Shown here: positions 17,786 through 26,926 of the stretch, piece by piece
Position numbering within the stretch: the stretch's first letter is position 1
Layout: every line of letters begins with the position of its first letter
From: Bacteroidales bacterium
GTDB lineage: Bacteria > Bacteroidota > Bacteroidia > Bacteroidales > P3
Assembly (NCBI GenBank): GCA_017480245.1
Contig: JAFVBA010000004.1
Span: 112,410 to 176,409 of the forward strand
Length of the DNA: 64,000 nucleotides
Direction: 5' to 3'
The notes under the pieces: generated by a model
The model's database searches: none
What the model was told of the DNA's origin: nothing
Seen by the model: only the letters and a program-made list of their open reading frames with translations
Made by a program: the position numbers and the translations under genes

Positions 17786-17805
17786 ATCAAAAAAATTACG
17801 GCTTG

Positions 17806-18062
17806 TTTGCGTCAAAAGTGCAGCACTTTCGCGTAAAAAGTGTAGCGGATTTGTGTAAAATGTGCAGCAATCTCACGCAATAACACCCGGGTATTCCAAG
17901 TCAAAGACCTGGGGATTTTACTTAGCATACCTGGGTACTTCAGGCGAAACACCCGGGTATTCTGACGTGAGATTGCTGCACTTTTTGTGTAAATCAGCTG
18001 CACATTTTACGCAAATTGGCTGCACTTTTGACGCAAATTGGCTGTGCTTTCTCTATTTTCGG
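17806..18062. repeat. 22-bp word ladder with opposing arms (locus 2)
   Basis: Occupies the 329-base gap between the HU-like gene and miaA. Eleven words start at 17818, 17840, 17862, 17886, 17908, 17930, 17952, 17975, 17997, 18019 and 18041: every step is 22 bp except one of 24 and one of 23. The first three are GTGCAGC / GTGTAGC, the middle four C(C/T)(C/T)GGG(T/G)A, the last four GCTGCAC / GCTGTGC, the inverse of the first. A second word, ACGCAAA or GTGTAAA, recurs in most units. GTGCAGCAATCTCACG (17862-17877) pairs perfectly with 17966-17981, and TTTGCGTCAAAAGTGCAGC (17806-17824) pairs perfectly with 18019-18037. CCCGGGTATTC occurs at both 17886 and 17952. Confidence 0.9.
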
Positions 18063-18083
18063 CGTTAATTAAGGAAAAAAACG

Positions 18084-18091
18084 TATCTTTG
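18084..18091 (+). promoter_or_regulatory. promoter -7 element of miaA
   Basis: TATCTTTG followed by CA, 24 bases before the miaA ATG and just downstream of the 22-bp ladder. Confidence 0.7.
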
Positions 18092-18114
18092 CAACCGTAA
18101 AATCAAGGATAATA

Positions 18115-18981
18115 ATGCGAAAAACTCTTTACATAGTAATAGGACCAACGGCGAGCGGAAAAACGGCTTATGCAATAGAATTGGCGCAAAAACTCAAAAC
18201 AGAAATCATTTCCGCCGATTCGCGTCAGATATTCAAGGAAATGAATATCGGAGTTGCCCGTCCGAGCGAACAAGAGTTGCAAACGGTAAAGCACCATCTT
18301 ATCGCCACGTGGTCAATTACGGAAAACTACAACGTAGCACGCTATGAAAGAGAAGCAATTACGCTAATCAATAACTTATTTACTCAGTACGATGATTTGG
18401 TTCTTTGCGGCGGCAGCGGAATGTACGTAAATGCTGTGATAAACGGTATAGACGATATGCCCGATACCCCAATTGAATTGCGCAATGCTCTGAATGAAGA
18501 ACTGAACACAAAAGGTTTTGAAGCGTTGTTGGAAGAACTCAAAATGAAGGACGCAAAATACTACTCGGAAGTTGATAAACAGAATCCGAGGCGTGTTTTG
18601 CGTGCGTTGGAAGTAATAAGGCAGACAGGCAAACCGTTTTCCGAATTCCGCAAAAATGAAAACACGTCAAGGAATTTTGATATTAAAATAATAGGATTGC
18701 AACGCAGCCGTGAAGAACTTGTAAAGCGGATTGACAAACGCGTAGATATTATGGTAAATGACGGTCTTGTTGATGAAGTGCGCAGTCTTAGTGCTTACAA
18801 ATCCCTTCCCGCTCTTTCAACTGTAGGTTACAGGGAATTGTTTGACTATTTTGATAACAAAACTTCGCTTGAGGAGGCAATAGAGTTAATAAAAATCCAC
18901 ACCCGTCAGTACGCTAAACGGCAGATGACTTGGTTCAGAAAAACGCAAAACGTCAATTGGGTTGATTTATGTAGTATTTAG
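18115..18981 (+). CDS. miaA: tRNA dimethylallyltransferase
   Basis: Adds a dimethylallyl group to A37 of tRNAs reading codons that begin with U. The P-loop GPTASGKT is at residues 10-17, followed by ISADSRQIFKEMNIG with the catalytic Asp-Ser-Arg, GGSGMYVNAVINGI, and the tRNA-binding KQNPRRVLRALEV segment. The C-terminus has HTRQYAKRQMTWFRK, the signature of the family. At 288 residues it is a little shorter than E. coli MiaA and typical for Bacteroidota. The stop codon (18979-18981) falls inside a short 7-bp ladder. The OmpA-family gene follows after 35 bases. Confidence 0.96.
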   Translation: MRKTLYIVIGPTASGKTAYAIELAQKLKTEIISADSRQIFKEMNIGVARPSEQELQTVKHHLIATWSITENYNVARYEREAITLINNLFTQYDDLVLCGGSGMYVNAVINGIDDMPDTPIELRNALNEELNTKGFEALLEELKMKDAKYYSEVDKQNPRRVLRALEVIRQTGKPFSEFRKNENTSRNFDIKIIGLQRSREELVKRIDKRVDIMVNDGLVDEVRSLSAYKSLPALSTVGYRELFDYFDNKTSLEEAIELIKIHTRQYAKRQMTWFRKTQNVNWVDLCSI

Positions 18982-18998
18982 TATGTAGAATGTAGCAT
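18971..18998. repeat. 7-bp ladder over the miaA stop codon
   Basis: Four heptads in a row: GTAGTAT, TTAGTAT, GTAGAAT, GTAGCAT, starting at 18971, 18978, 18985 and 18992. The miaA stop TAG lies in the second. Short and degenerate, so taken seriously only because two longer 7-bp ladders also abut gene ends in this window. Confidence 0.5.
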
Positions 18999-19016
18999 AT
19001 AATTTAATAAATAGTA

Positions 19017-20225
19017 ATGATGATATATATAAATAAGAAGATATTGTTTTTAATATTGGTTTCGTTATATTCAATGTCAAACATACGATGCCAAACAGTC
19101 AATATAGATAACGACAGCAACTTGATATACAATCCGTCTTTTGAATCGCACTCCTCATGTCCGCAAAGAATAGACCCTTACGGAATAATGGACGAGGTGG
19201 ATGCGTGGTGGCAACCCTCACACGGCTCTTCGGATTATTACAACAACTGCGGAGGAAAACAATGCCACGTTCCGAAAAACAAACTTGGCATTCAAATGCC
19301 CAGGACTGGCGAATCAATGGTCGGAATATACTGTTCGCTGACAGATTACCGCGAATATATTCAAACGGAATTGAAAGAAAAATTAAAAAAAGGCGAAACC
19401 TACAAATTGAGTTTCCATGTCTCTTTAAGCGAATACTCAAAGGGCGCAGTGGCAACACTCGGCGGATTATTCACTACGTACCGTATTGCAGACACTACAC
19501 GACAGATGCTCACGGATAACCAAGTGAGGACATTGCCTTCGGGATTGCGTCAAGTGGTTGCTACATTCTACAAACCGCAAGTGGTTAATAACTTTGAGCG
19601 TCCGCTTTACGATACTGAGAATTGGCAAAAGATTGAAGGGTCTTTCGTTGCGCAGGGAGGCGAACGCTATCTTACTATCGGAAATTTCTATCCTGAGGAA
19701 CAGAGTAATCATATTGACCCGCGCAATACGACAAACATTTTACCCGGTGCATACTATTATATAGACGATGTAGAATTGTACTGTTTGACTTGTCAATCTG
19801 CAATCGAAAATAATGATGCGACAAACGGTAAAAGTGAAGTAACGGCAAACAACCCCGTTGATACCGTAGAATATTCGGTTGGTAAGACGGTGGTTTTGGA
19901 AAATATTTTCTTTGATTTTGATAAAAGCGTATTGTTACCGCAATCCTATGTAGCGTTGTTGCAACTTACCAATCTTTTAAACGATAATCCTAAAATGAAG
20001 ATAGAACTTTCGGGACATACGGACAATAAAGGTAAAGACAAATACAACGAAAAATTATCCGAAGAGCGTGCTAAAGCGGTTTATGAGTATCTTATTGTGC
20101 GCGGTATAGACAAAAAACGCCTTAAATACCGAGGTTACGGAGCCAAACATCCGATTGCAGACAACAAAACCGAAGATGGCCGCGCCAAAAACCGAAGAGT
20201 TGAATTTACAATAACAGAATTATGA
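19017..20225 (+). CDS. OmpA-family outer-membrane protein
   Basis: A 402-residue exported protein. Residues 1-26 are a signal peptide (ILFLILVSLYSMSNIRCQ). The central part begins NLIYNPSFESHSSCP and is a beta-sandwich-like domain seen in Bacteroidota OmpA relatives, Cys-containing (CYS pair near 255-258, YCLTCQS). The C-terminal OmpA domain (about 290-402) starts ENIFFDFDKSVLLPQS and contains the peptidoglycan-binding core ELSGHTDNKGKDKYNEKLSE with DGRAKNRRVEF. It should anchor to peptidoglycan from the outer membrane. Two consecutive ATGs (19017, 19020) can start it. There is no downstream neighbour in the same direction. Confidence 0.9.
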   Translation: MMIYINKKILFLILVSLYSMSNIRCQTVNIDNDSNLIYNPSFESHSSCPQRIDPYGIMDEVDAWWQPSHGSSDYYNNCGGKQCHVPKNKLGIQMPRTGESMVGIYCSLTDYREYIQTELKEKLKKGETYKLSFHVSLSEYSKGAVATLGGLFTTYRIADTTRQMLTDNQVRTLPSGLRQVVATFYKPQVVNNFERPLYDTENWQKIEGSFVAQGGERYLTIGNFYPEEQSNHIDPRNTTNILPGAYYYIDDVELYCLTCQSAIENNDATNGKSEVTANNPVDTVEYSVGKTVVLENIFFDFDKSVLLPQSYVALLQLTNLLNDNPKMKIELSGHTDNKGKDKYNEKLSEERAKAVYEYLIVRGIDKKRLKYRGYGAKHPIADNKTEDGRAKNRRVEFTITEL

Positions 20226-20343
20226 TTGCTTTTGCGCACAAACTTAAATGAATTTAGGAAAGTTTATCTTATATTCCTCATTCAATAAACCGTTATTTCT
20301 TCTCAAAAAACGCAAAATATATTCCGCAAAATTAAAACAGTTC

Positions 20344-20456
20344 GAGCCGCACGGACAATAAAAAGTCATTAAAATAAGGTGGCGTTTCAGTAAATTGTTT
20401 TCAGAAATCATTTTATCCTTTTCTGAAAACAATTTTGTGATTCGGCACTTTATTTT
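20344..20456. repeat. 86-bp palindromic element, copy B, with side module
   Basis: Core 20371-20456 begins AAAATAAGGTGGCGTTTCAG and ends CGGCACTTTATTTT; inner arms TTGTTTTCAGAAA / TTTCTGAAAACAA; loop TCATTTTATCC. A module GAGCCGCACGGACAATAAAAA (20344-20364) lies to its left and recurs in copies C and D. Together with the heptad ladder it accounts for most of the gap 20226-20546 between convergent genes; the bases before it show nothing. Confidence 0.9.
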
Positions 20457-20461
20457 ATATT

Positions 20462-20550
20462 AGTTTAAAGTTTAGAGTTTAAGGTTTATAGCCGTACTCG
20501 AAAACCTGAAACTCTAAACTTTAAACCCTAAACTCTAAGTCTTAAACTAA
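20462..20550. repeat. 7-bp ladder in two opposing blocks
   Basis: Left block: AGTTTAA, AGTTTAG, AGTTTAA, GGTTTAT starting at 20462, 20469, 20476 and 20483. After a 12-base spacer, right block: AAACCTG, AAACTCT, AAACTTT, AAACCCT, AAACTCT, AAGTCTT, AAACTAA at 20502 and every 7 bases to 20544. The blocks are inverted copies and can pair. The last heptad overlaps the stop codon of the CHU_C gene (20547-20549). Confidence 0.85.
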
Positions 20551-23500
20551 TAAATAACTTCAATAACTCCGGTTAAGTCTAAATTTTTTGTTTTGCTTTT
20601 GGCGATAAATCTGTAAAAATATGTTCCTGTCGGGGTATTGGTTGCGGCAGGGTCCCAATATTCATCTTTGGATTTGATATTTGATTTACTGAAGACCTGT
20701 TTTCCGTAGCGGTTATAAATATATAGTTGGGTTTCTTCAAACATTGTTTGTTCCAATAAGCCGTATATCTCAAAAACATCGTTGATTCCGTCGCCGTTAG
20801 GGGTAACTACATTAGGAAATTTCAGTTTTATTATAACTAAATCCAAAATATAAGTACTGTCGCAGCCATGTATATCGGTGTAAGTCTGAATATACTGTCC
20901 GCTTTCCGAAGCATCAAATCCGTAATCGGTATAACTGTCGCCTGAATAGAGTTCTGCAGTCAAACTGTCGGTGAATACGTCGTATCTATTGAAAACCAAT
21001 GTCATTACGGAATCACATCCATATTGCGATTGCAGGTTAAGAGTATATGTTCCGCTTTGTTCTACGTTGAAATCTCCTTGATAATAACCTGTATCGCAAC
21101 CTATGGCAAATATAGTGTCATTATATGTTTCATTTACCGTAAGATTAAGGCATAATATACTGTCACAACCCTCTATTGTATGGTAGTTAATACAATAAAT
21201 TCCCGTTTCGTTTTCCGTAAATCCGTTGTCATTATACTCTTCACCCTTACAAATCTGCGCAACGATAGTATCGGCATAAACAGGATTGACTTTAACATTT
21301 ACATTCAACTCCTCTGTACAACCACTCGGTTTAGTAATCAAAACACTGTACAAAGTATCTTCATTAGGTGAAACGGTAATCTGTTTTGTTGTCTGTCCGT
21401 TATTCCAAAGATACGAAAACTTCCCCTGTCCCGTGTAATCATCATCGGCAATCAACACTCCGTTTTGATTATAACACAAAATACTGTCGCCCGTTATCTT
21501 GCTATCTACAAAAAAGTCTATATCAATATATTGTGTTAAGGTATCAACACAAACAGATTCGCTCATAGGAGCATATAATTTGACGGAATATTTGCCGTTG
21601 TGAGCTATATCTCTTACAAGAGTATCCCCGTAAATTGTTTGTCCGTCCTCGGTTTCCCAATATACGTTTTCAATGGTTTGATAAGTATGGACATCGTAGT
21701 TTTTGTTGTAATCAATATAACTTTTGTTGATAAAGACAATCTTATTGTTGCAAGTATCAACAGAATATTCTATCTCGGCTTTAGGAATAATACTAAGCGC
21801 CTGAGTATATACCGTAAAGTTGCACTCTTCTTTGCCTACAAAATTGGCAATACAATAATATTCGGAGTTATCTTTAGGAACTTTAACTTGATATTGGGTT
21901 GAGATAATCTTATCTTCCCCTTCTTTATACCATTTGTACTCAAAACCTTCGGGAGCAACCAACATAACGGAATCACTCATATCGCATTGATTGACAATAT
22001 TCGCTTCTCTCATACTGCAATTGACGGTAAAATAAGCATATCCGTAATGAGCACCCTCAGAACAATCATAAGTAGTCAGACGTACCCTTATAGTCTGTTG
22101 ATGATAAGGAGCAATATCCACACCTACCGTTGTCCAATCTTTCCATATCGTTTTAGGAGAAGAACCTGCCACGGTATTCCAACCCAAATCTCCCGCAGCA
22201 TAGAAATCGGCAAAACTGCATTGTTTATCCAACACAACATCGTTTTCATCCAACAATTCCAAAGTAAAACGCGGTTGATTGGTTTTGTTATGATTAGGGT
22301 CTTGCATCACAACTGCATATTTAAGCAGCAGCATATTGGATTTATTGGTATCAACCGTATATTCGTAAGAAATACTCTCAGACTGAGCGCCGTTATTGTT
22401 GTTACCAAGTCTTATTGATGCCTTTTCGCCTTGAGGAATGCACCTAAGAAGATTGCCTGTATTGTTATCCTTTGCGTTAGTGTCCCTGCAAACAACGTGT
22501 CTTTTCTCATTTTCATAATAAAACCAAACACTATTGGTATCATTCAACCGATAACCATTCTGACATTTGTATTGAGTATCTTCTGTTGCGTCATAAGGAT
22601 TGGAATATGTACCCCAAGTCATACGGATAGCAGGATTGTAAAGATTAATGAAGTCAAAACAATTGTTAATTGAAGTCCAAATACTTCTCATTGTAAAGTT
22701 ATCACAATAAGGACAAAGGTTTTGAATACGAATGGTATAAAGAGTATTTTCTTTCAGGTTTTTAACAGTGTATTTTCTTTGTTCCAACGGTAAAGTGTCG
22801 TAAAGCCAATTGTCATTAGGATCATTGGCTTCTTTCCATGAAACAACAAAGCCATAGGTAATGGTATCTGTGGGTTGAATATCCCATTCTACACTTATAC
22901 TTGAGTAAGTAACAGTATCAACTCCTATGGCATACTGGGAATAATAGTTACAATTGTTTTCATTTGCAAAATATGGTTTTATAAATGACGGACAAGACCG
23001 TGCAATTATATCACACTTAGGGGTATAACACCATTCTTTTTCCATAACCGAGTCAATAAACAACTCAGCCCTAATACTTGAACAACTAATAGGTATATCG
23101 CACCACATACTGTCAGTATATATTGTATCCAATCCGGTTGCTTTTACTTTCCAATGGGCATTTTTCTCGCTGTAAGTCCAATAAAGATGTGCAGAATCGT
23201 TAGTTTGGTTTATTGAATAGTAGAAATAAGGAACATTTTTATCGCAATCAGGTTGAGGAGGCGGCGTGTAACAATTGCCATTATGCGCTTTACCCAAATA
23301 ACCCGTGCAAATATCTCCGCTTTCTTTGATTTCATAAACATGATAATACAAATAATTGCATGTTTTTAGGTTTTCAATAGTGTAAGGAGCAGAAGAAGTA
23401 GTTAGAGTCTGTACATTGAACTTATTTTTCGTACAAGTATCGCTGAAAATGTAATTAACACTTGTATTAATATTAGTATCTACGTACTCAATTACGTAAG

Positions 23501-24008
23501 TCGGGAAAGTCATTGAAGAATTCCAACTAAGAGTTGCGGAATTTTTGGTCGGGAATATGCAAGATACGTAGAAATTAGGGCAATTTCTCTCCTGCAATCC
23601 TATCTCAAAACCTTCCAATGGACTATCGTCATCGGCGTTAAACCTAATGGTAACCTTGTCTTTTGTGGAATAAATCAAATAATCGTTATATGCACTATTT
23701 ACACTGGAATAAAGAAGAGTGGAAGAGTTGGAATCGCCGTCGTAAATGCGGAGATTGGCAGAATAAGTCCCGTCATGAAGTTCTTTATGTATGTTTATAC
23801 GGAAATAATCTCCCGCTTGAGTAGTAGAAACAGTGATAAAAGAATTAACGGAAGCGGAATGAGGATTGTCTTTTCCTCCGTCATCATAAACAATTAAGTT
23901 ATCGGAAGTTTTTTCCGTATATCCGCTTGTCTGCATATTGATACTTTCCTGAGCAATCGACGAAAAACAACTGCAAATCAAGATTATAAACCACCAAATC
24001 TTTTTCAT
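20547..24008 (-). CDS. large secreted protein with CHU_C (gliding motility-associated, type B sorting) C-terminal domain
   Basis: A 1153-residue surface or secreted protein. It has a signal peptide (KKIWWFIILICSCFSSIA), then a CUB-like region (about 30-140), fibronectin-III-like segments (ATLSWNSSM; SISVEWDIQP), an Ig/PKD-like part, and three 45-residue repeats each containing GCDS (EGCDSILCL, YGCDSVMTL, HGCDSTYIL; about 930-1065). The final about 90 residues, FPNVVTPNGDGINDVFEI to IYNRYGKQVF and TGTYFYRF, are the CHU_C domain used as a type IX secretion signal (type B). It is rich in Cys pairs, probably disulphides. The gene follows uvrA on the minus strand by 23 bases. Ligand or role unknown; adhesion or scavenging is inference. 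Confidence 0.9.
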   Translation of the reverse strand: MKKIWWFIILICSCFSSIAQESINMQTSGYTEKTSDNLIVYDDGGKDNPHSASVNSFITVSTTQAGDYFRINIHKELHDGTYSANLRIYDGDSNSSTLLYSSVNSAYNDYLIYSTKDKVTIRFNADDDSPLEGFEIGLQERNCPNFYVSCIFPTKNSATLSWNSSMTFPTYVIEYVDTNINTSVNYIFSDTCTKNKFNVQTLTTSSAPYTIENLKTCNYLYYHVYEIKESGDICTGYLGKAHNGNCYTPPPQPDCDKNVPYFYYSINQTNDSAHLYWTYSEKNAHWKVKATGLDTIYTDSMWCDIPISCSSIRAELFIDSVMEKEWCYTPKCDIIARSCPSFIKPYFANENNCNYYSQYAIGVDTVTYSSISVEWDIQPTDTITYGFVVSWKEANDPNDNWLYDTLPLEQRKYTVKNLKENTLYTIRIQNLCPYCDNFTMRSIWTSINNCFDFINLYNPAIRMTWGTYSNPYDATEDTQYKCQNGYRLNDTNSVWFYYENEKRHVVCRDTNAKDNNTGNLLRCIPQGEKASIRLGNNNNGAQSESISYEYTVDTNKSNMLLLKYAVVMQDPNHNKTNQPRFTLELLDENDVVLDKQCSFADFYAAGDLGWNTVAGSSPKTIWKDWTTVGVDIAPYHQQTIRVRLTTYDCSEGAHYGYAYFTVNCSMREANIVNQCDMSDSVMLVAPEGFEYKWYKEGEDKIISTQYQVKVPKDNSEYYCIANFVGKEECNFTVYTQALSIIPKAEIEYSVDTCNNKIVFINKSYIDYNKNYDVHTYQTIENVYWETEDGQTIYGDTLVRDIAHNGKYSVKLYAPMSESVCVDTLTQYIDIDFFVDSKITGDSILCYNQNGVLIADDDYTGQGKFSYLWNNGQTTKQITVSPNEDTLYSVLITKPSGCTEELNVNVKVNPVYADTIVAQICKGEEYNDNGFTENETGIYCINYHTIEGCDSILCLNLTVNETYNDTIFAIGCDTGYYQGDFNVEQSGTYTLNLQSQYGCDSVMTLVFNRYDVFTDSLTAELYSGDSYTDYGFDASESGQYIQTYTDIHGCDSTYILDLVIIKLKFPNVVTPNGDGINDVFEIYGLLEQTMFEETQLYIYNRYGKQVFSKSNIKSKDEYWDPAATNTPTGTYFYRFIAKSKTKNLDLTGVIEVIY

Positions 24009-24031
24009 TCAATTTTCTTTATTTAATAAAT

Positions 24032-26920
24032 TCAAATCTTTTCTCTTAAAAACTCACTCGTCGGGGTATTTGCTTTGATAAGTTGTTCAGGCGTTCCCTC
24101 AAATATTATCTTTCCGCCGTGTTTTCCGCCCTTTGGTCCCATCTCTATTAACCAGTCGGCAGTTTTTATTACATCCAAATGATGCTCTATTATTAATACG
24201 CTGTGCCCGTAACGAATCAAGTCGTCAAAGCATTGATTCAATTTGTTAATGTCATCAAAATGAAGCCCCGTTGTAGGTTCGTCAAAGATAAACAGCGTAG
24301 GCTTTTGACTGTTTTCCTTTTGCAAATAAGTAGCAAGTTTAATCCTTTGAGCCTCTCCGCCGCTGACGGTACTCAATGATTGACCTAATTGCAGATAACC
24401 TAAACCTGTGCGTTGTAAAACCGAGAGTTTGTGGTTTATCTTCGCACAATACGCATTTGTTTTGTCATCAAAAAACTCCACAGCCTCATCTACGGTCATC
24501 TCCAACACGTCCGCAATGTTTTTATCCTTGAATTTTATCTCCAAAGCCTCCTCTTTGTAGCGTTTGCCGTGGCATTCATCGCAGACAAGTGTAACATCGG
24601 CCATAAATTGCATATGAATATCAACTTTACCTTCCCCTTTGCAAGTCTCACATCGGCCTCCCTCAACGTTAAACGAAAAATAACCTGCTTTGTTTCCCCT
24701 CGCCTTTGCCAGAGGTAAGGAAGCGTAAAGTTCTCTTATCTCATCAAAAGCACCGATATACAAAACAGGATTGCTTCGTGAGGATTTACCCAAAGGATTC
24801 TGATCAACAACCTGAATATCTTTGATAACAGACAATGAACCTTTGATTTCAGAACACTTAGGTTGCACATCAGGTGTAATATCAAAGTACATTTTCAACG
24901 CATTTATGAAAACCTTATTGATTATTGTACTCTTTCCCGAACCCGATACACCGCACACTACAACCTTTTCACGCAAAGGAATCTTTATTGTTACATTCTT
25001 CAGATTATTTTCGTAAGCGTTCTCAACCATTAGGTATTCCTTTGAAGCAAGACGGCTTTTCGGTATGGGGATTTGCAATTCCCCTCTCAGATATTTCGCA
25101 GTCAAGGATTTTTTATCCTTTAATAATTGCTTAACCGTGCCTGCGAATACAACTTCTCCGCCGTTGCTTCCCGCCAAAGGACCGATATCTATAACATAAT
25201 CGGCACTTCGGATAACATCTTCGTCATGTTCTACGACAATTACGGTATTACCTTCGTCTCTTAGCGCTTTCAATACGCCGATTAGTCTATTTGTGTCAAT
25301 AGTATGCAGACCTATGGTTGGTTCATCAAGAATATACATACTGCCGACTAAAGGTGAGCCTATGGAAGTGGCAAGTACTATTCTTTGACTCTCACCTCCC
25401 GACAGCGTTGAGGATTGTCGGTTAAGCGTTATGTAACTTAAACCCACCTCCAACAGATAATGCAACCGTGATTGTATCTCTTTGATAATTCTTTCTGCGG
25501 CCTGGTTCTCATAATCCGTGAGTTCAAGATTATTAAAAAAGTCATTAAGTTCATCAATAGACATAAGCAACAAATCAATTAACGATTTACCGTTAATCTT
25601 TACGTAACTTACGTCCTTACGAAGCCTTGTTCCGTTACATTCAGGGCAAGTCGTCCTACCTGTATAACGCGACAGCAAAACGCGGAACTGAATCTTATAA
25701 CTCTCTTTGCGTATTAATTCAAAGAACTGGTATATCCCAATAATATCATTCTTATTTTTTCCTGCCGTTAGGCCATTTTGCCCGTGTGGCTCACACCCGT
25801 ACCAAAGGAGATGTTTTTCTTCTTCGGTAAGTTCATTATATGGTCTGTGGATTGGGAATTTCTTATGAGCCTTACGTATAAAATCTTCTTTAAACTTGCT
25901 CATCACTACCCCTTTCCAACAATTTACCACATCGTCATAGACACTTAAATACGGTTTGGTTATAACTAAATCTTCGCTTATGCCTTCTACCATTCCCAAA
26001 CCCTTACAATGAGGACATGCCCCGTAAGAATTATTGAACGAAAAGAAGTTTTCAGTCGGTTTAACAAAGGTTATACCGTCCCGTTCAAACCTATTAGAAA
26101 AGCAGGTAGCACCCGTAGGCAATTTACCCGCTGCCGCACCGGAATTTTTTGTATCTTGAGTTTCTTTTTCCGCAATGTCAGGAGGGTAAATTATACAATC
26201 ACCATTACTTTCATTGAAGGCAGTATGCACACTTTCGCTTAAACGCAGATAATTCTCCTCATCACCTCTTTTAACTATCAAACGGTCAATCAAAAGTAAG
26301 ATATTATCAGCACTTTTCAGACGTTTGTTATCTATAATATCGCTAATCTGAACAATCTCTTGCTTATAAAACAAACGGGTATAACCACTCTGCAAAAGGA
26401 TATTAAGCTTCTCTTCCAACGTTTCACCGTCCGTTAAAACAACAGGACACAATATATATATTTTCTGTCCGTTGAAATTCTCCAACACGCTATCCACGAC
26501 ATTGGTTACCGAATCTCTTTTGACTTCTTTGCCGCTCACGGGAGAATATGTCCTTCCAATTTTGGTAAATAGCAGTTTCAAATATTCGTATATCTCTGTT
26601 GTCGTGCCGACTGTACTTCTCGGATTGCGGTTCATCGTTCTCTGTTCAACGGCAATTGCAGGCGGAATGTTTTCTATTGATTCCACCTCGGGTTTTTTCA
26701 TTCTGCCGATAAACTGACGTGCATACGAAGACAGGGATTCAATATACCGCCGTTGCCCTTCTGCAAACAAAGTATCAAAAGCCAAAGACGATTTACCGCT
26801 TCCCGAAACTCCGGTAATAACAGTAAAAGAGTTTTGCGGGATTTGAATATCTATATTTTTAAGATTATTAACCCTTACTCCCTTAAGAGTAATAAATGTA
26901 TTTTTTTCTTGTTTTTTCAC
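24032..26920 (-). CDS. uvrA: excinuclease ABC subunit A
   Basis: DNA-damage recognition ATPase of nucleotide excision repair, 962 residues. The first Walker A is GVSGSGKSSLAF near residue 38; the second, GVSGSGKSTI, is near 650. ABC signatures LSGGESQRI and VSGGEAQRI and Walker B segments YILDEPTIGLH and FIFDEPTTGLH are all present. Zinc-module cysteines: YGACPHCKGLG, TTCPECNGTR, RCETCKGEG and CDECHGKRY. The first CxxC of the insertion-domain zinc site (after FSNRF) is replaced by ERDG, which I believe is usual in this phylum. Start is GTG at 26920, six bases after the KilA-N stop; MKKQEKN follows. The promoter probably lies far upstream at 28158, before the KilA-N cassette. Confidence 0.97.
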   Translation of the reverse strand: MKKQEKNTFITLKGVRVNNLKNIDIQIPQNSFTVITGVSGSGKSSLAFDTLFAEGQRRYIESLSSYARQFIGRMKKPEVESIENIPPAIAVEQRTMNRNPRSTVGTTTEIYEYLKLLFTKIGRTYSPVSGKEVKRDSVTNVVDSVLENFNGQKIYILCPVVLTDGETLEEKLNILLQSGYTRLFYKQEIVQISDIIDNKRLKSADNILLLIDRLIVKRGDEENYLRLSESVHTAFNESNGDCIIYPPDIAEKETQDTKNSGAAAGKLPTGATCFSNRFERDGITFVKPTENFFSFNNSYGACPHCKGLGMVEGISEDLVITKPYLSVYDDVVNCWKGVVMSKFKEDFIRKAHKKFPIHRPYNELTEEEKHLLWYGCEPHGQNGLTAGKNKNDIIGIYQFFELIRKESYKIQFRVLLSRYTGRTTCPECNGTRLRKDVSYVKINGKSLIDLLLMSIDELNDFFNNLELTDYENQAAERIIKEIQSRLHYLLEVGLSYITLNRQSSTLSGGESQRIVLATSIGSPLVGSMYILDEPTIGLHTIDTNRLIGVLKALRDEGNTVIVVEHDEDVIRSADYVIDIGPLAGSNGGEVVFAGTVKQLLKDKKSLTAKYLRGELQIPIPKSRLASKEYLMVENAYENNLKNVTIKIPLREKVVVCGVSGSGKSTIINKVFINALKMYFDITPDVQPKCSEIKGSLSVIKDIQVVDQNPLGKSSRSNPVLYIGAFDEIRELYASLPLAKARGNKAGYFSFNVEGGRCETCKGEGKVDIHMQFMADVTLVCDECHGKRYKEEALEIKFKDKNIADVLEMTVDEAVEFFDDKTNAYCAKINHKLSVLQRTGLGYLQLGQSLSTVSGGEAQRIKLATYLQKENSQKPTLFIFDEPTTGLHFDDINKLNQCFDDLIRYGHSVLIIEHHLDVIKTADWLIEMGPKGGKHGGKIIFEGTPEQLIKANTPTSEFLREKI

Positions 26921-26926
26921 CCTATT

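Noticed and set aside
17806-18062. CRISPR array
   Set aside because: Units are 22 bp in total with no constant repeat plus unique spacer structure, the blocks are inverted, and no cas gene is present.
20462-20550. Telomere or linear chromosome end
   Set aside because: The heptads are degenerate, arranged in opposing blocks, and sit between two ordinary genes.
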